This document shows, piece after piece, positions 33,282 to 41,967 of a DNA stretch of 64,000 nt (the stretch's first letter is position 1; each line of letters starts with the position of its first letter). The notes beneath the pieces were generated by a model. It saw only the letters and a list, made by a program, of their open reading frames with translations. It searched no databases and was not told where the DNA came from. A program made the translations under genes and the position numbers. The DNA comes from Hydrogenivirga caldilitoris (GTDB lineage Bacteria; Aquificota; Aquificia; Aquificales; Aquificaceae), in assembly GCF_003664005.1 (NCBI RefSeq), contig NZ_RCCJ01000001.1, forward strand, positions 186,001 through 250,000, given 5' to 3'.

Positions 33282-35015
33282 ATGAGACCTGTCCTGTTAG
33301 CGTTTCTGGTGGCATTTTTAGCCTTTTTTCCCTTCCATAGGTCTAAATCACCTGAGGGGGGCAGCTTACCTCTCATTAAGGTTGACCCGATGAATTTCTC
33401 CCCAAAACCAGGTAAAGAGGGAGGCACTCTATACTTCATCCTTAATGGAGATCCAAAAACCCTCAATCCAGCTTTAGCTCAGGAAACCACTTCAACGGCT
33501 GTTATAGGAGACCTGTTTACAGGTTTAACAAAACTGGACCTCAAAACCATGGAGGTTAAGCCTGATCTTGCACAGAGCTGGGAAGTGTCAGAAAAGGGGA
33601 GGGTTTGGACCTTTCACCTCAGGAGAAATATTAGGTGGAGCGATGGAGAACCCTTCACCGCCGAGGACGTGGTCTTCACCTTTAATAAAGTCTACTACAA
33701 CGATTCTATACCATCCTCCACGAGGGACATACTGACAGTGAAGGGGAAGAAGATAAAGGTTGAAAAAGTTGACCCTTACACGGTCAGGTTTACCCTACCG
33801 GAACCCTTTGCCCCCTTTCTAAATGCCCTCAGTGCCGCCATACTACCAAAACACAAGCTTGAAAGGTACGTTGATGCGGGAACTTTCAACACAGCCTGGA
33901 ATGTAAATACAGACCCCAGAGAGATAGTTGGTACAGGACCCTGGGTTATAAAGGAGTATGTAAAAGGGCAGAGAGTGGTATATGAGAGGAACCCTTACTA
34001 CTATGAGAGGGATGAGCGAGGAAAAAGGCTACCTTACATGGAGAGGAAGGTCGGTGTGATAGTGAGTGACCCGGATACGGCTTTACTGAAATTTTCCAAC
34101 CAGGAGGTAGACTATATAGGTCTCAGAACTCAAGACATCCAGCATATAGCCAAGATGAAGCGTGAAGATATAAAGGTATATGACCTTGGCTCAACCCCAT
34201 CAACAACCTTCATGGTTTTTAACCAGAACCCCAAGGCTAAAATCCCTAAGTACAAGCTGAAGTGGTTTCAGAACAGGCTATTCAGAGTTGCTATATCCCA
34301 CGCGATTGATAGGGAAGGGATATGTTACCTGGTATATAACGGGCTTGCAAAACCCCTTTACACGCCCATAACTGAGGCAAACAGACCCTACTATACAGAG
34401 GATTACTACCCTAAGTTTGAGTATGACCTTCGGAAGGCAAGGCAGATTCTTGAGAGTATCGGTTTCAGGGATAGGAACGGAGACGGCATACTTGAAGACC
34501 CTGAAGGTCACGAGCTTAAGTTCACCCTTATAACTAACGCTGGTAATAAGGAGAGGGAAACCATAGGGAACATAATTAAAGAGGACTTAAAGAAGATAGG
34601 CATAGAGGTTCACTTCCAGCCGATAGACTTTAACTCCCTTGTGGCAAGGCTGACATCACCTCCCTACGAGTGGGAAGCTGTGATAATAGGACTGACAGGG
34701 TCTTTAGACCCCCATTTTGGCAGGAACGTCTGGCACTCCTCTGGAACCCTTCATATGTGGTATCCCCGGCAGGAGAAACCCACCACTGACTGGGAAGCCG
34801 AGGTAGATAGGCTTATAGACTTAGGTGCAGTGGAGCTAAATTTTGAAAGGAGGGTTGAAATATACAGGGAAGCTTACAGGCTAATAACGGAACAGCAACC
34901 AATGATATTCATAGCCACACCTAAAAGTTTACTGGCAGTTTATGATAAGTTTGAGAACCTGTTCCCTACAGTCTGGGGCTGGTACGAGGAAGTCAGGCTC
35001 TTTATAAGGGATTAA
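33282..35015 (+). CDS. Peptide/oligopeptide ABC transporter substrate-binding protein (SBP_bac_5)
   Basis: 577 residues. A hydrophobic N-terminal segment (PVLLAFLVAFLAFFPF) acts as signal or anchor. The mature part has the family-5 binding-protein signature: GGTLYFILNGDPKTLNPALA at the N-terminus, YRVAISHAIDREGICYLVYN-like centre (FRVAISHAIDREGICYLVYN here), and DLRKARQILESIGFRDRNGD. It should capture peptides or similar solutes in the periplasm. No permease or ATPase gene is adjacent. There is no lipobox; the protein may be anchored or released. Confidence 0.9.
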   Translation: MRPVLLAFLVAFLAFFPFHRSKSPEGGSLPLIKVDPMNFSPKPGKEGGTLYFILNGDPKTLNPALAQETTSTAVIGDLFTGLTKLDLKTMEVKPDLAQSWEVSEKGRVWTFHLRRNIRWSDGEPFTAEDVVFTFNKVYYNDSIPSSTRDILTVKGKKIKVEKVDPYTVRFTLPEPFAPFLNALSAAILPKHKLERYVDAGTFNTAWNVNTDPREIVGTGPWVIKEYVKGQRVVYERNPYYYERDERGKRLPYMERKVGVIVSDPDTALLKFSNQEVDYIGLRTQDIQHIAKMKREDIKVYDLGSTPSTTFMVFNQNPKAKIPKYKLKWFQNRLFRVAISHAIDREGICYLVYNGLAKPLYTPITEANRPYYTEDYYPKFEYDLRKARQILESIGFRDRNGDGILEDPEGHELKFTLITNAGNKERETIGNIIKEDLKKIGIEVHFQPIDFNSLVARLTSPPYEWEAVIIGLTGSLDPHFGRNVWHSSGTLHMWYPRQEKPTTDWEAEVDRLIDLGAVELNFERRVEIYREAYRLITEQQPMIFIATPKSLLAVYDKFENLFPTVWGWYEEVRLFIRD

Positions 35016-35392
35016 GCTGTTTTTTTAACACTCTTTCTGTACTTCTCTATCTCATGGAAGAACCTATTTACGGCTTTGATTATGAGTCTCCTGGCTTCAG
35101 CTCTGCTCTTTATCCCGTAGTCTTCCATAAAGGTTCTCACGTCTCCTTCAAAATACCTACCTGCGATGATCTCCTTGAGGGGGCTCTCCAATTTCTCAAT
35201 TATGTTTTCAATGTCCACTGAGTATATAACTATGCCTTCAAAGTATGCGTTTCTGGAGAGCTTGTCTTCCCGACGGGGCTTAACAAAAATCTTTGCCTTT
35301 GGCTTCCTTGCTCCGTTCTTACAATCTTCAAACCTGTCAAGTATGTCTCCTATAACCCAAACCTTATAATGGTAAGGACCTATAGCCCCCAT
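35012..35392 (-). CDS. Uncharacterised protein following fabD
   Basis: 126 residues from ATG 35392, which has GGGAGGT four bases before it; a TTG at 35440 inside fabD would give 142. Soluble, mixed alpha/beta, with basic segments (KIFVKPRREDKLSR; KSRAEARRLIIKAVNRFF). No family recognised. It lies 22 bases downstream of fabD and is probably in the same transcript. The 3' end overlaps the convergent binding-protein gene by four bases. Confidence 0.72.
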   Translation of the reverse strand: MGAIGPYHYKVWVIGDILDRFEDCKNGARKPKAKIFVKPRREDKLSRNAYFEGIVIYSVDIENIIEKLESPLKEIIAGRYFEGDVRTFMEDYGIKSRAEARRLIIKAVNRFFHEIEKYRKSVKKTA

Positions 35393-35414
35393 TACGACCT
35401 CCCAAGTTTTTAAC

Positions 35415-36353
35415 TTATAGGGCAGACTTGACCTTTTCAAGGTCTTCCACCTTCTCTATGTTGAAAACCCTCACCTCGGGGACCGTTTGTTGTATGAGTT
35501 TAGACAGAACGTTCTTAGGACCAACCTCTACAAAGGTGTCAACTCCCTGTTCAACCATATATTCAATGCTCTGATACCATCTCACGGGGGAGAATATCTG
35601 TCTGTAGAGGTTTTCCCTCACTTCGTGAGCCATCTTGTGGTCCCTGGCTGTATAGTTCTGAACAACGGGTATATCTACATTCTTTATAGGCGTCTGGGCA
35701 AGCTTCAGACGGAAGGCGTCTGCTGCCCCCTTCATGAGAGAGCAGTGGGAAGGGACAGAAACTTTAAGAGGTATAACCTTCGCACCTCTTTGCTTTGCAA
35801 GCTCACTTGCCCTTTCAACCGCCTGTTTCTCCCCTGATATAACAGTTTGTTGTGGGGAATTGTAGTTAGCCGGTTCAACTATCCCAAACTCCCTTGCCTC
35901 CTCGCATACCTTTTCCACCTCTTCCGGAGGTATCTTCAACACAGCAGCCATTGCACCCTTACCTTCTGGGACTGCCTCTTGCATATACTTACCTCTCAGA
36001 TAAGTGAGCCTGACAGCCTCAAACAGCTCAATTCCTCCAGCTACTAACAGGGCTGTGTATTCTCCAAGGGAATGCCCGGCTAAATAATCCGGCTTGGGAA
36101 GCCCGCTCTCTTCCATAACCCTGTATATGGCGTAGGATGCAACCAAAATACCTGGCTGGGTATAGATAGTTCTATTGAGCTTCTCTTCGGGACCCTTTAA
36201 GACAACATCTACCAGGTCTGGCAGGGACATCCTCAGGGAGTGTTCCGCCTCATGGAACACGTCTGCAGCCTGATGGAATTCCCTGTAAAAGTCGTAAGCC
36301 ATTCCCACATACTGAGAACCCTGACCTGGAAACACGTAGGCTATCTTCCCCAT
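35415..36353 (-). CDS. fabD: Malonyl-CoA:ACP transacylase
   Basis: 312 residues. FabD moves malonyl from CoA to acyl carrier protein for fatty acid synthesis. Hallmarks: FPGQGSQYVGM at the N-terminus, the nucleophile Ser95 in AGHSLGEYTALLVAGG, a QxxxI-type NYNSPQQTVISG segment, and the catalytic His in VPSHCSLM. Its length is standard. No other fab gene is nearby. The promoter must lie in the 203-base gap shared with aconitase, which contains a long palindrome. Confidence 0.96.
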   Translation of the reverse strand: MGKIAYVFPGQGSQYVGMAYDFYREFHQAADVFHEAEHSLRMSLPDLVDVVLKGPEEKLNRTIYTQPGILVASYAIYRVMEESGLPKPDYLAGHSLGEYTALLVAGGIELFEAVRLTYLRGKYMQEAVPEGKGAMAAVLKIPPEEVEKVCEEAREFGIVEPANYNSPQQTVISGEKQAVERASELAKQRGAKVIPLKVSVPSHCSLMKGAADAFRLKLAQTPIKNVDIPVVQNYTARDHKMAHEVRENLYRQIFSPVRWYQSIEYMVEQGVDTFVEVGPKNVLSKLIQQTVPEVRVFNIEKVEDLEKVKSAL

Positions 36354-36556
36354 GAAGGATTATTCTATTGAAAAGAAGGCGTTTGTGTGGGGTAAATTTA
36401 CCGCACGTGAGATTCAATATTACAGAACGCTTCCAGCTTAGTGTATATTCTCCAGCTTTGGCACTAAAGGACCTTTATAAGCTTTGCCTTTCTTGACAAA
36501 AGGCTTAAAATAGGTTAATCCTTCTAAAACGTTGTTTTAAGACCAGGAGGTAGGAA
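36354..36556. promoter_or_regulatory. Divergent regulatory gap between fabD and aconitase
   Basis: The largest gap in the window (203 bases), with no gene seen in it. It contains the palindrome at 36387-36406, listed separately, a TTGACA box at 36493-36498 pointing toward aconitase (the matching -10 is weak, near TTAATC/TAATCC at 36515-36521), and the aconitase ribosome site AGGAGGTAGG just before its ATG. Confidence 0.55.
36387..36406. promoter_or_regulatory. Twenty-base near-perfect palindrome, possible operator
   Basis: GTGG-GGTAAATTTACC-GCAC. The inner 12 bases form a perfect palindrome, and after a single mismatched pair the outer GTG/CAC pair again. It lies 34-53 bases upstream of the fabD ATG, where a repressor site would act. 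No second copy is seen near aconitase. Confidence 0.5.
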
Positions 36557-38536
36557 ATGGCTAAAGGTACAGTGGCGTGGAAGATAATTAAGGAACACCT
36601 TGTAAGCGGGAAGATGGAGCCCGGAGAGGAGATAGCTATAAAGATAGACCAGACTTTAACTCAGGATGCTACAGGGACAATGGCCTATCTTGAGCTTGAA
36701 GCCATGGGTGTTCCCAGGGTAAGGACGGAGCTTTCCGTAAGTTACATAGACCACAATATGCTTCAGACGGACTTTAGAAACCCCGATGACCATAAGTACC
36801 TTATGTCCGTTGCCAAAAGGTTTGGCATATGGCTCTCCAAACCTGGTAATGGGATATGCCACCAGGTTCACGTTGAGAGGTTTGCAAAACCCGGTAAAAC
36901 CCTTCTGGGTTCAGACTCTCACACACCTACGAGTGGTGGGGTTGGAATGCTTGCCATAGGTGCTGGTGGGCTTGACGTGGCTGCGGCCATGGCCGGAGAA
37001 CCTTTCTACTTGAAGATGCCAAAGATAGTTGGTGTGAAGCTAACCGGTAAGATGCCAGACTGGGTAACTGCAAAGGACATAATTCTGGAACTTTTGAGAC
37101 GCCTTACCGTCAAAGGGGGCTTGGGAAAGATTTTTGAATACTTCGGAGAGGGGGTAAAGGAGCTTTCAGTCCCGGAAAGGTCAACCATAACAAACATGGG
37201 AGCGGAGCTTGGAGCTACAACCTCTATATTTCCTTCAGATGAGGTAACCAGAGCTTACCTTAAAGCCCAGGGAAGAGACAAAGACTGGATTGAGCTTTTG
37301 CCAGACCCGGGTGCCGAATACGATGAAGTTATAGAGATAAACCTATCTGAGCTTGAACCTCTTATAGCCCAACCCCATTCTCCCGACAACGTAGTCCCAG
37401 TTCGGGAGATAGAGGGAATAAAAGTTGACCAGGTTGTTATCGGTTCCTGTACAAACTCTTCTTTTGTGGACCTCACGAGGAGTGCAAAACTCCTTGAAGG
37501 GAGGAAGGTTCACCCTGACGTAGTTTTTGCAGTTGCTCCTGGTTCCAAACAGGCTCTTGAACTGATAACAGAAAACGGTGGGCTGCTGAGCTTTCTTAAG
37601 GCGGGAGCCAGAATTCTGGAGAGTGCCTGCGGACCATGCATAGGAATGGGGTACGCTCCTCCAAGCGGCGGTGTTTCTGTAAGGAGCTTTAACAGGAACT
37701 TTGAAGGGAGGTCTGGAACTCCGGATGCAAAGGTTTACCTTGCCTCACCTGAAACATGTGTCGCCTGTGCCATAGCAGGAGAGATAATAGACCCTAGAAG
37801 GCTTGCTAAGGAAACTGGGGCAAAGTGGATAAGGGTTGAGATGCCCGACAGATTCCCCTATGGAGATGAAGCCTTCATTGAGCCGCTTTCTCCTGAAGAG
37901 GCTGAAAAGGTTGAGATATACAGGGGACCTAATATAAAGCCCTTGCCTCCCTTTGATGAGCTACCGGATAGGTTGGAAGGGGAGGTAACTCTGATAGTGG
38001 GAGACAACATAACCACAGACCACATAATGCCGGCAGGAGCAAAGATACTTCCCCTCAGGTCAAACATCTACGCTATCTCTGAGTATGTTTATCACTACGT
38101 TGACCAGGAGTTTGTCCCGAGGATTAAGGCTGTAAAGGAGAAAGGCAAAGCCGGAGTAATAATTGGGGGAGAGAACTACGGACAAGGTTCCTCCAGGGAA
38201 CATGCTGCCCTTGCTCCAAGGTTTTTAGGGGTTAGGGCTGTAATAGCAAAGTCCTTTGCCAGGATACATCACGCCAACCTGGTAAACTTTGGTATCGTTC
38301 CTCTGGAATTTACAGATAAGTCCGACTACGACAAATTCTCCCTGGGGGACGAGATAGAGATCCCTGAACTCACTAAGAGACTGAGAGAAGGTAAAGAAGT
38401 ACTGGTTGTAAACAAGACCACGGGGGATGAAATTGTATGTAGATACAACCTTACGCCCTATCAAGTTGAGGTACTCCTGGGAGGAGGAAGGCTCAACTAC
38501 ATAAAGAGGAAACAGTCCCAGGAGGTTGCACGATAA
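36557..38536 (+). CDS. Aconitate hydratase
   Basis: 659 residues, monomeric aconitase of the shorter (about 650-residue) bacterial/archaeal type. It interconverts citrate and isocitrate. The [4Fe-4S] cysteines are in VIGSCTNSS and SACGPCIGMG. GSDSHTPTSGG marks the substrate loop, and the swivel domain carries GGENYGQGSSREHAAL. In Aquificaceae it runs in the reductive TCA direction. It is followed by mdh with ribosome site GGAGGTGG (about 13 bases between genes) and then fumarase, forming a carbon-fixation gene block. Confidence 0.95.
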   Translation: MAKGTVAWKIIKEHLVSGKMEPGEEIAIKIDQTLTQDATGTMAYLELEAMGVPRVRTELSVSYIDHNMLQTDFRNPDDHKYLMSVAKRFGIWLSKPGNGICHQVHVERFAKPGKTLLGSDSHTPTSGGVGMLAIGAGGLDVAAAMAGEPFYLKMPKIVGVKLTGKMPDWVTAKDIILELLRRLTVKGGLGKIFEYFGEGVKELSVPERSTITNMGAELGATTSIFPSDEVTRAYLKAQGRDKDWIELLPDPGAEYDEVIEINLSELEPLIAQPHSPDNVVPVREIEGIKVDQVVIGSCTNSSFVDLTRSAKLLEGRKVHPDVVFAVAPGSKQALELITENGGLLSFLKAGARILESACGPCIGMGYAPPSGGVSVRSFNRNFEGRSGTPDAKVYLASPETCVACAIAGEIIDPRRLAKETGAKWIRVEMPDRFPYGDEAFIEPLSPEEAEKVEIYRGPNIKPLPPFDELPDRLEGEVTLIVGDNITTDHIMPAGAKILPLRSNIYAISEYVYHYVDQEFVPRIKAVKEKGKAGVIIGGENYGQGSSREHAALAPRFLGVRAVIAKSFARIHHANLVNFGIVPLEFTDKSDYDKFSLGDEIEIPELTKRLREGKEVLVVNKTTGDEIVCRYNLTPYQVEVLLGGGRLNYIKRKQSQEVAR

Positions 38537-38549
38537 GGAGGTGGTCGAT

Positions 38550-39557
38550 ATGGCTATGAGAAAGGTTGTTTCCATAGTAGGGGCTGGAAACGTTGGTGAG
38601 CATGTGGCCAGCCTTATAGCCACGAAAGGATTTGCTGACATACGGCTGTTTGACATTCCCAGGAAAGACGGAGATAAGGTTTTTGAACCTGTTAAGGGTA
38701 AAGCTTTGGACATGAAACAAATGGTAGCCGCAATGGATGTGGATACGAAGATAGACGGTTTTACGGTAACCCCTGAGGGAGAGGGTTATGAACCCATGGT
38801 TGATAGCGATATTGTTGTCATCACAGCGGGTTTTCCACGCAGACCGGGTATGTCAAGAGAAGACCTGCTTGAGGCAAATATCAGGATACTATCAACCATA
38901 ATTGCAAGGGTTCGTCAGTACGCTCCTAACTCCATACTTATAATCGTTACAAACCCTGTTGATATAATGACCTATGCAGCTTTCAAGTTGAGCGGCTTTC
39001 CTGCGAGCAGGGTTATAGGGATGGCAGGAGTCCTTGACTCTGCAAGGTTTAAAACTTTTATAGCTGAGGAGCTTAGAGTTTCTCCTAAGGATATTCACGC
39101 TTACGTGATAGGTGGACATGGTGATGAGATGGTTCCCTTGATTTCAATATCAAACGTTGGAGGTATACCTTTAAAGGACCTTATCCCTAAGGACAAATTG
39201 AGCGAGCTTATTGAGAGAACGAGATTCGGTGGAGGTGAAATAGTAAACTTAATGGGGACATCTGCCTACTATGCTCCTGCGGCTGCTGTGGTTGACATGG
39301 TTGAAGCTCTCGTAACCAACAGCAGAAGGATACTCCCCTGCTCCGTTTACCTTGACGGAGAGGCTGGGGAGTATTACGGTGTGAAGGGTTTCTGCGTTGG
39401 AGTTCCTGTCAAGTTGGGGGCAAACGGGGTTGAAGAGATAATAAAAGTACCTATGCTTGAAGAGGAGAGACAGATGTGGAACAGGTCTGTGGAGTCAGTT
39501 AAGAGGAGTATTGAAATAGCGGAGGTGATGCTCGGTGAGAAGAGTACAAGCAAGTGA
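38550..39557 (+). CDS. mdh: Malate dehydrogenase
   Basis: 335 residues from ATG 38550, which has GGAGGT seven bases upstream; the frame extends upstream inside the aconitase end. LDH-like malate dehydrogenase: NAD loop VGAGNVGEHVASLIA, DIPRKDG, substrate Arg residues in AGFPRRPGMSRED, ITNP-type NPVDIMTYA, and the catalytic His in VIGGHGDEMVPL. It reduces oxaloacetate to malate in the reductive TCA cycle. The fumarase start overlaps its last 23 bases. It is slightly longer than the usual 310-320 owing to an insertion after the second strand (KDGDKVFEP). Confidence 0.95.
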   Translation: MAMRKVVSIVGAGNVGEHVASLIATKGFADIRLFDIPRKDGDKVFEPVKGKALDMKQMVAAMDVDTKIDGFTVTPEGEGYEPMVDSDIVVITAGFPRRPGMSREDLLEANIRILSTIIARVRQYAPNSILIIVTNPVDIMTYAAFKLSGFPASRVIGMAGVLDSARFKTFIAEELRVSPKDIHAYVIGGHGDEMVPLISISNVGGIPLKDLIPKDKLSELIERTRFGGGEIVNLMGTSAYYAPAAAVVDMVEALVTNSRRILPCSVYLDGEAGEYYGVKGFCVGVPVKLGANGVEEIIKVPMLEEERQMWNRSVESVKRSIEIAEVMLGEKSTSK

Positions 39558-40380
39558 GATAACTCAGGTAGTTAAGGAGCTTACAATAAAGGCGAACTAT
39601 GAGATACCACCGGAGACAGTAGCCCTTTTTAAAGAAGCGGCTCAGAGAGAAGAATCTCCGGTGGGGAGAGAGGTTCTTCAGCAGATACTTCTGAATGTGG
39701 AAATAGCCCAGAAGGAGCAAATGCCTTACTGTCAAGATACTGGGGTTACCGTAGTTTTCATTGAAATGGGTCAGGAGGTAATTATAGAAGGTGGTTCTCT
39801 CGTTGATGCTGTGAATGAAGGTGTTAGACAGGCAACAAATGAAGGTTTTCTGAGGGCTTCCATGGTATGGGACCCCCTATTTGAAAGGAAGAACACGGGA
39901 GATAATACACCGGCTGTAATTCATACGGAGATTGTGCCGGGTGACAGGGTTAAGATAACGGTAGCTCCCAAAGGTGCCGGTTCTGAAAACACCTCAAGAC
40001 TTGCCATGTTAAAACCTGCAGACGGCTGGGAGGGAGCAAAGAGGTTCATCTTAGAGACGGTTAAGAATGCTGGACCAAACGCGTGTCCACCCCTCACGGT
40101 CGGCGTTGGTATAGGTGGTAACTTTGAGTTGTGTGCCTACCTTGCTAAGAAGGCACTTCTGAGACCCCACGGTGAAAGACACTCAGACCCTCTTATAGCT
40201 AAGGTTGAAGAGGAGCTTATAGAGGACATAAACAAGCTGGGGTTGGGTCCAATGGGGTTTGGTGGAACGGTTACCGCTGTAGATGTTAAGGTTGAGATGT
40301 ATCCCTGCCATATAGCCTCCCTACCGGTAGCCGTTAATATACAGTGTCACGCATCAAGACATGCGGAGAGAATAATTTGA
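39535..40380 (+). CDS. fumA: Fumarate hydratase class I, alpha (N-terminal) subunit
   Basis: 281 residues; corresponds to the N-terminal catalytic domain of class I iron-sulfur fumarase/tartrate dehydratase. Visible are the first cluster Cys in MPYCQDTGVTVVF, then NTGDNTPAVIHTEIV, KGAGSENTSRLAMLKP and PNACPPLTVGVGIGG. Its start is GTG, preceded by GGAGGTGATGC, inside the mdh end. The beta subunit that completes the active site is not in the window. In this pathway it hydrates fumarate/dehydrates malate within the reductive TCA cycle; in Hydrogenobacter the two subunits are likewise separate. Confidence 0.92.
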   Translation: MRRVQASEITQVVKELTIKANYEIPPETVALFKEAAQREESPVGREVLQQILLNVEIAQKEQMPYCQDTGVTVVFIEMGQEVIIEGGSLVDAVNEGVRQATNEGFLRASMVWDPLFERKNTGDNTPAVIHTEIVPGDRVKITVAPKGAGSENTSRLAMLKPADGWEGAKRFILETVKNAGPNACPPLTVGVGIGGNFELCAYLAKKALLRPHGERHSDPLIAKVEEELIEDINKLGLGPMGFGGTVTAVDVKVEMYPCHIASLPVAVNIQCHASRHAERII

Positions 40381-40496
40381 AGTACATACTCATACTTGCT
40401 ATAGTAGGCTTGATAACAGTTCTGTTCCTTTCGGGCTTTGCTTTCAGGGTTGTTAGAAGTGAACTTTCCAGGAAAAGGAAAGAATGGGGTTTGTAG
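40377..40496 (+). CDS. Tiny single-span membrane protein
   Basis: 39 residues, starting at TTG (40377) that overlaps the fumarase stop by three bases, with GGAG eight bases upstream. It has a hydrophobic stretch YILILAIVGLITVLFLSGFA followed by a basic tail (RVVRSELSRKRKEWG), so one membrane helix with the C-terminus inside. It overlaps the start of the next membrane protein by 13 bases, which supports coupled translation. The function is unknown; it may be a small partner of that protein. Confidence 0.55.
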   Translation: MKYILILAIVGLITVLFLSGFAFRVVRSELSRKRKEWGL

Positions 40497-40882
40497 CTCT
40501 CTCCCTTTATGCGGGTGCTCTCTTCCTTCTTGTGACCGTTGTGGCACCTGTCTTGCTCAGAACTGAGAAGAATAAAGATGTGGCGGGTAGTTTTTACGGA
40601 CAAATTCTGTGGCGCTTTTACAGGATTGCTTTTTTACTGCTGTTGGTGTATCTTATTCTGGGCAATAAATGGCTGGGAATAATACTGATAGCAGGCTTAT
40701 CTCTGAACGTAGTTGTTTCTATGTGGCTTAGGAATTATAAGAGAGCATTGGGCAATATTGAAGGGTACGACTTTAATTCACCTCAGAGAGTGACCTTCAG
40801 AAGGGTCTCATACCTTTCTACCTTTCTCCTGCTTATTAATCTGCTCATTTCAACGATAATACTTTTCAAGGAGGCTGTATGA
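40484..40882 (+). CDS. DUF4149-like membrane protein
   Basis: 132 residues with about four membrane spans: FVALSLYAGALFLLVTVVAP, IAFLLLLVYLILG, LGIILIAGLSLNVVVSMWL, and FLLLINLLISTIILF. It resembles DUF4149/TMEM205-like proteins of unknown function. It lies between the fumarase block and infC, sharing the ATGA-type end with infC (starts at 40879). No motif suggests a substrate. Confidence 0.7.
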   Translation: MGFVALSLYAGALFLLVTVVAPVLLRTEKNKDVAGSFYGQILWRFYRIAFLLLLVYLILGNKWLGIILIAGLSLNVVVSMWLRNYKRALGNIEGYDFNSPQRVTFRRVSYLSTFLLLINLLISTIILFKEAV

Positions 40883-41406
40883 GTAAAGTTGAGGAATATC
40901 GTATTAACAGACAGATAAGGGCGAAAGAGGTCAGACTTATAGACGAGACAGGAAAGCAGGTTGGCATAGTGCCTGTTGATGAAGCCCTGAAGCTTGCAGA
41001 GGAAAAAGGGTTAGACCTTGTTGAGATAGCCCCTCAGGCTAAACCTCCCGTCTGCAAGATAATGGACTACGGAAAGTTCAGGTACGAACTCAAAAAGAAG
41101 GAGAGAGAAGCCAGAAAGAAGCAAAGGGAGCATCAGGTTGAGGTGAAGGACATAAGGATGAAGGTTATGATAGACGAGCACGACCTCAAGGTGAAACTCA
41201 AGTATATGAGGGAGTTCTTAGAGGACGGGGATAAGGTCAGGGTGAGGATAAGGTTCAGGGGTAGGGAGAACATACACCCGGAGCTTGGAGATAAACTCTT
41301 CAACAGGATAGTTGAGGAACTTCAGGATGTCGGTGAGGTAGAGGTAAAACCAAAGAAGGAAGGACCTTTTCTGGTATTCACACTGGCTCCGAAGAGAAAG
41401 AAGTGA
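40879..41406 (+). CDS. infC: Translation initiation factor IF-3
   Basis: 175 residues. IF-3 binds the 30S subunit, keeps it apart from 50S and proofs the start codon. The N-terminal domain has NRQIRAKEVRLIDETGKQVG and VEIAPQAKPPVCKIMDYGKF, the linker is Lys/Arg/Glu-rich, and the C-terminal domain has VRIRFRGRENIHPELG. It starts at ATG with GGAGG, overlapping the membrane protein gene by four bases. Usually infC is followed by rpmI-rplT; here a minus-strand GYD gene lies between infC and rpmI. Confidence 0.96.
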   Translation: MSKVEEYRINRQIRAKEVRLIDETGKQVGIVPVDEALKLAEEKGLDLVEIAPQAKPPVCKIMDYGKFRYELKKKEREARKKQREHQVEVKDIRMKVMIDEHDLKVKLKYMREFLEDGDKVRVRIRFRGRENIHPELGDKLFNRIVEELQDVGEVEVKPKKEGPFLVFTLAPKRKK

Positions 41407-41721
41407 TCAGCTACCAGGGACACCCTTTATCGTTCCGATTATCTCTTTAAAGTCCTTCCACTGGATTGCAGGCCACGTTTCCGTCGTTGCGTGTCCAAAA
41501 GACCTCACGATCATAGCTACTTTTGCCGCCTCTTCATCGCTCTCCGCTTCAAACACGTCAAGATAATCGTAGGGTCCGAAAACAACCAGATTCATAACCC
41601 ACCTAACACTGGGGCAATTTTCTTCAATCAGCTTTTCAGCTTCCTGCTCTATCTGCTTTAGCCTCTCAAGGTTTTTTACCGCATAGGGTGAGATTTTTGT
41701 GAGCATGACATACAACGGCAT
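41407..41721 (-). CDS. GYD-domain protein
   Basis: 104 residues from ATG 41721, with AAGGAGGT upstream (a GTG at 41730 lies inside that region). Ferredoxin-like GYD-family fold: YVMLTKISPYAVKNLERLKQ, VVFGPYDYLDVFEAESDEEA, and MIVRSFGHATTETWPA. The family has no firm function. It sits between infC and rpmI on the opposite strand, and its stop codon directly abuts the infC stop. Confidence 0.85.
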   Translation of the reverse strand: MPLYVMLTKISPYAVKNLERLKQIEQEAEKLIEENCPSVRWVMNLVVFGPYDYLDVFEAESDEEAAKVAMIVRSFGHATTETWPAIQWKDFKEIIGTIKGVPGS

Positions 41722-41766
41722 CTCTCCCACCTCCTTCTGTTATAATATAGCGCTCGGAGGTTCATA

Positions 41767-41967
41767 ATGGCAAAGGTGAAGATGAAAAGCAACAGGTCAG
41801 CAAAGAAGAGGTTCAAGGTTACTGCGAAAGGTAAGATAAAGAGGTGGAAAAGCGGAGGCTCCCACTACAACACTAAGAAGGAGCCCAAGAGAAAGAGGAG
41901 ATTAAGAAAGGCAACCTATGTAAAGGAAAATATGATTGAGCATGTAAGGGCACTCCTAAGGGTTTAA
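41767..41967 (+). CDS. rpmI: Ribosomal protein bL35
   Basis: 66 residues: KMKSNRSAKKRFKVTAKGKI, SGGSHYNTKKEPKRKRRLRK. A 50S subunit protein. RBS CGGAGG lies just before ATG, and a TATAAT at 41741-41746 could be its -10 box, but no good -35 is seen. The usual partner rplT (L20) is not downstream; a helicase gene on the other strand follows and overlaps by four bases. Confidence 0.95.
   Translation: MAKVKMKSNRSAKKRFKVTAKGKIKRWKSGGSHYNTKKEPKRKRRLRKATYVKENMIEHVRALLRV

Noticed and set aside
36459-36474. TGGCAC resembling a sigma-54 -24 box upstream of aconitase
   Set aside because: No GC doublet at the required spacing (ACC is found instead), so the -12 element is missing.
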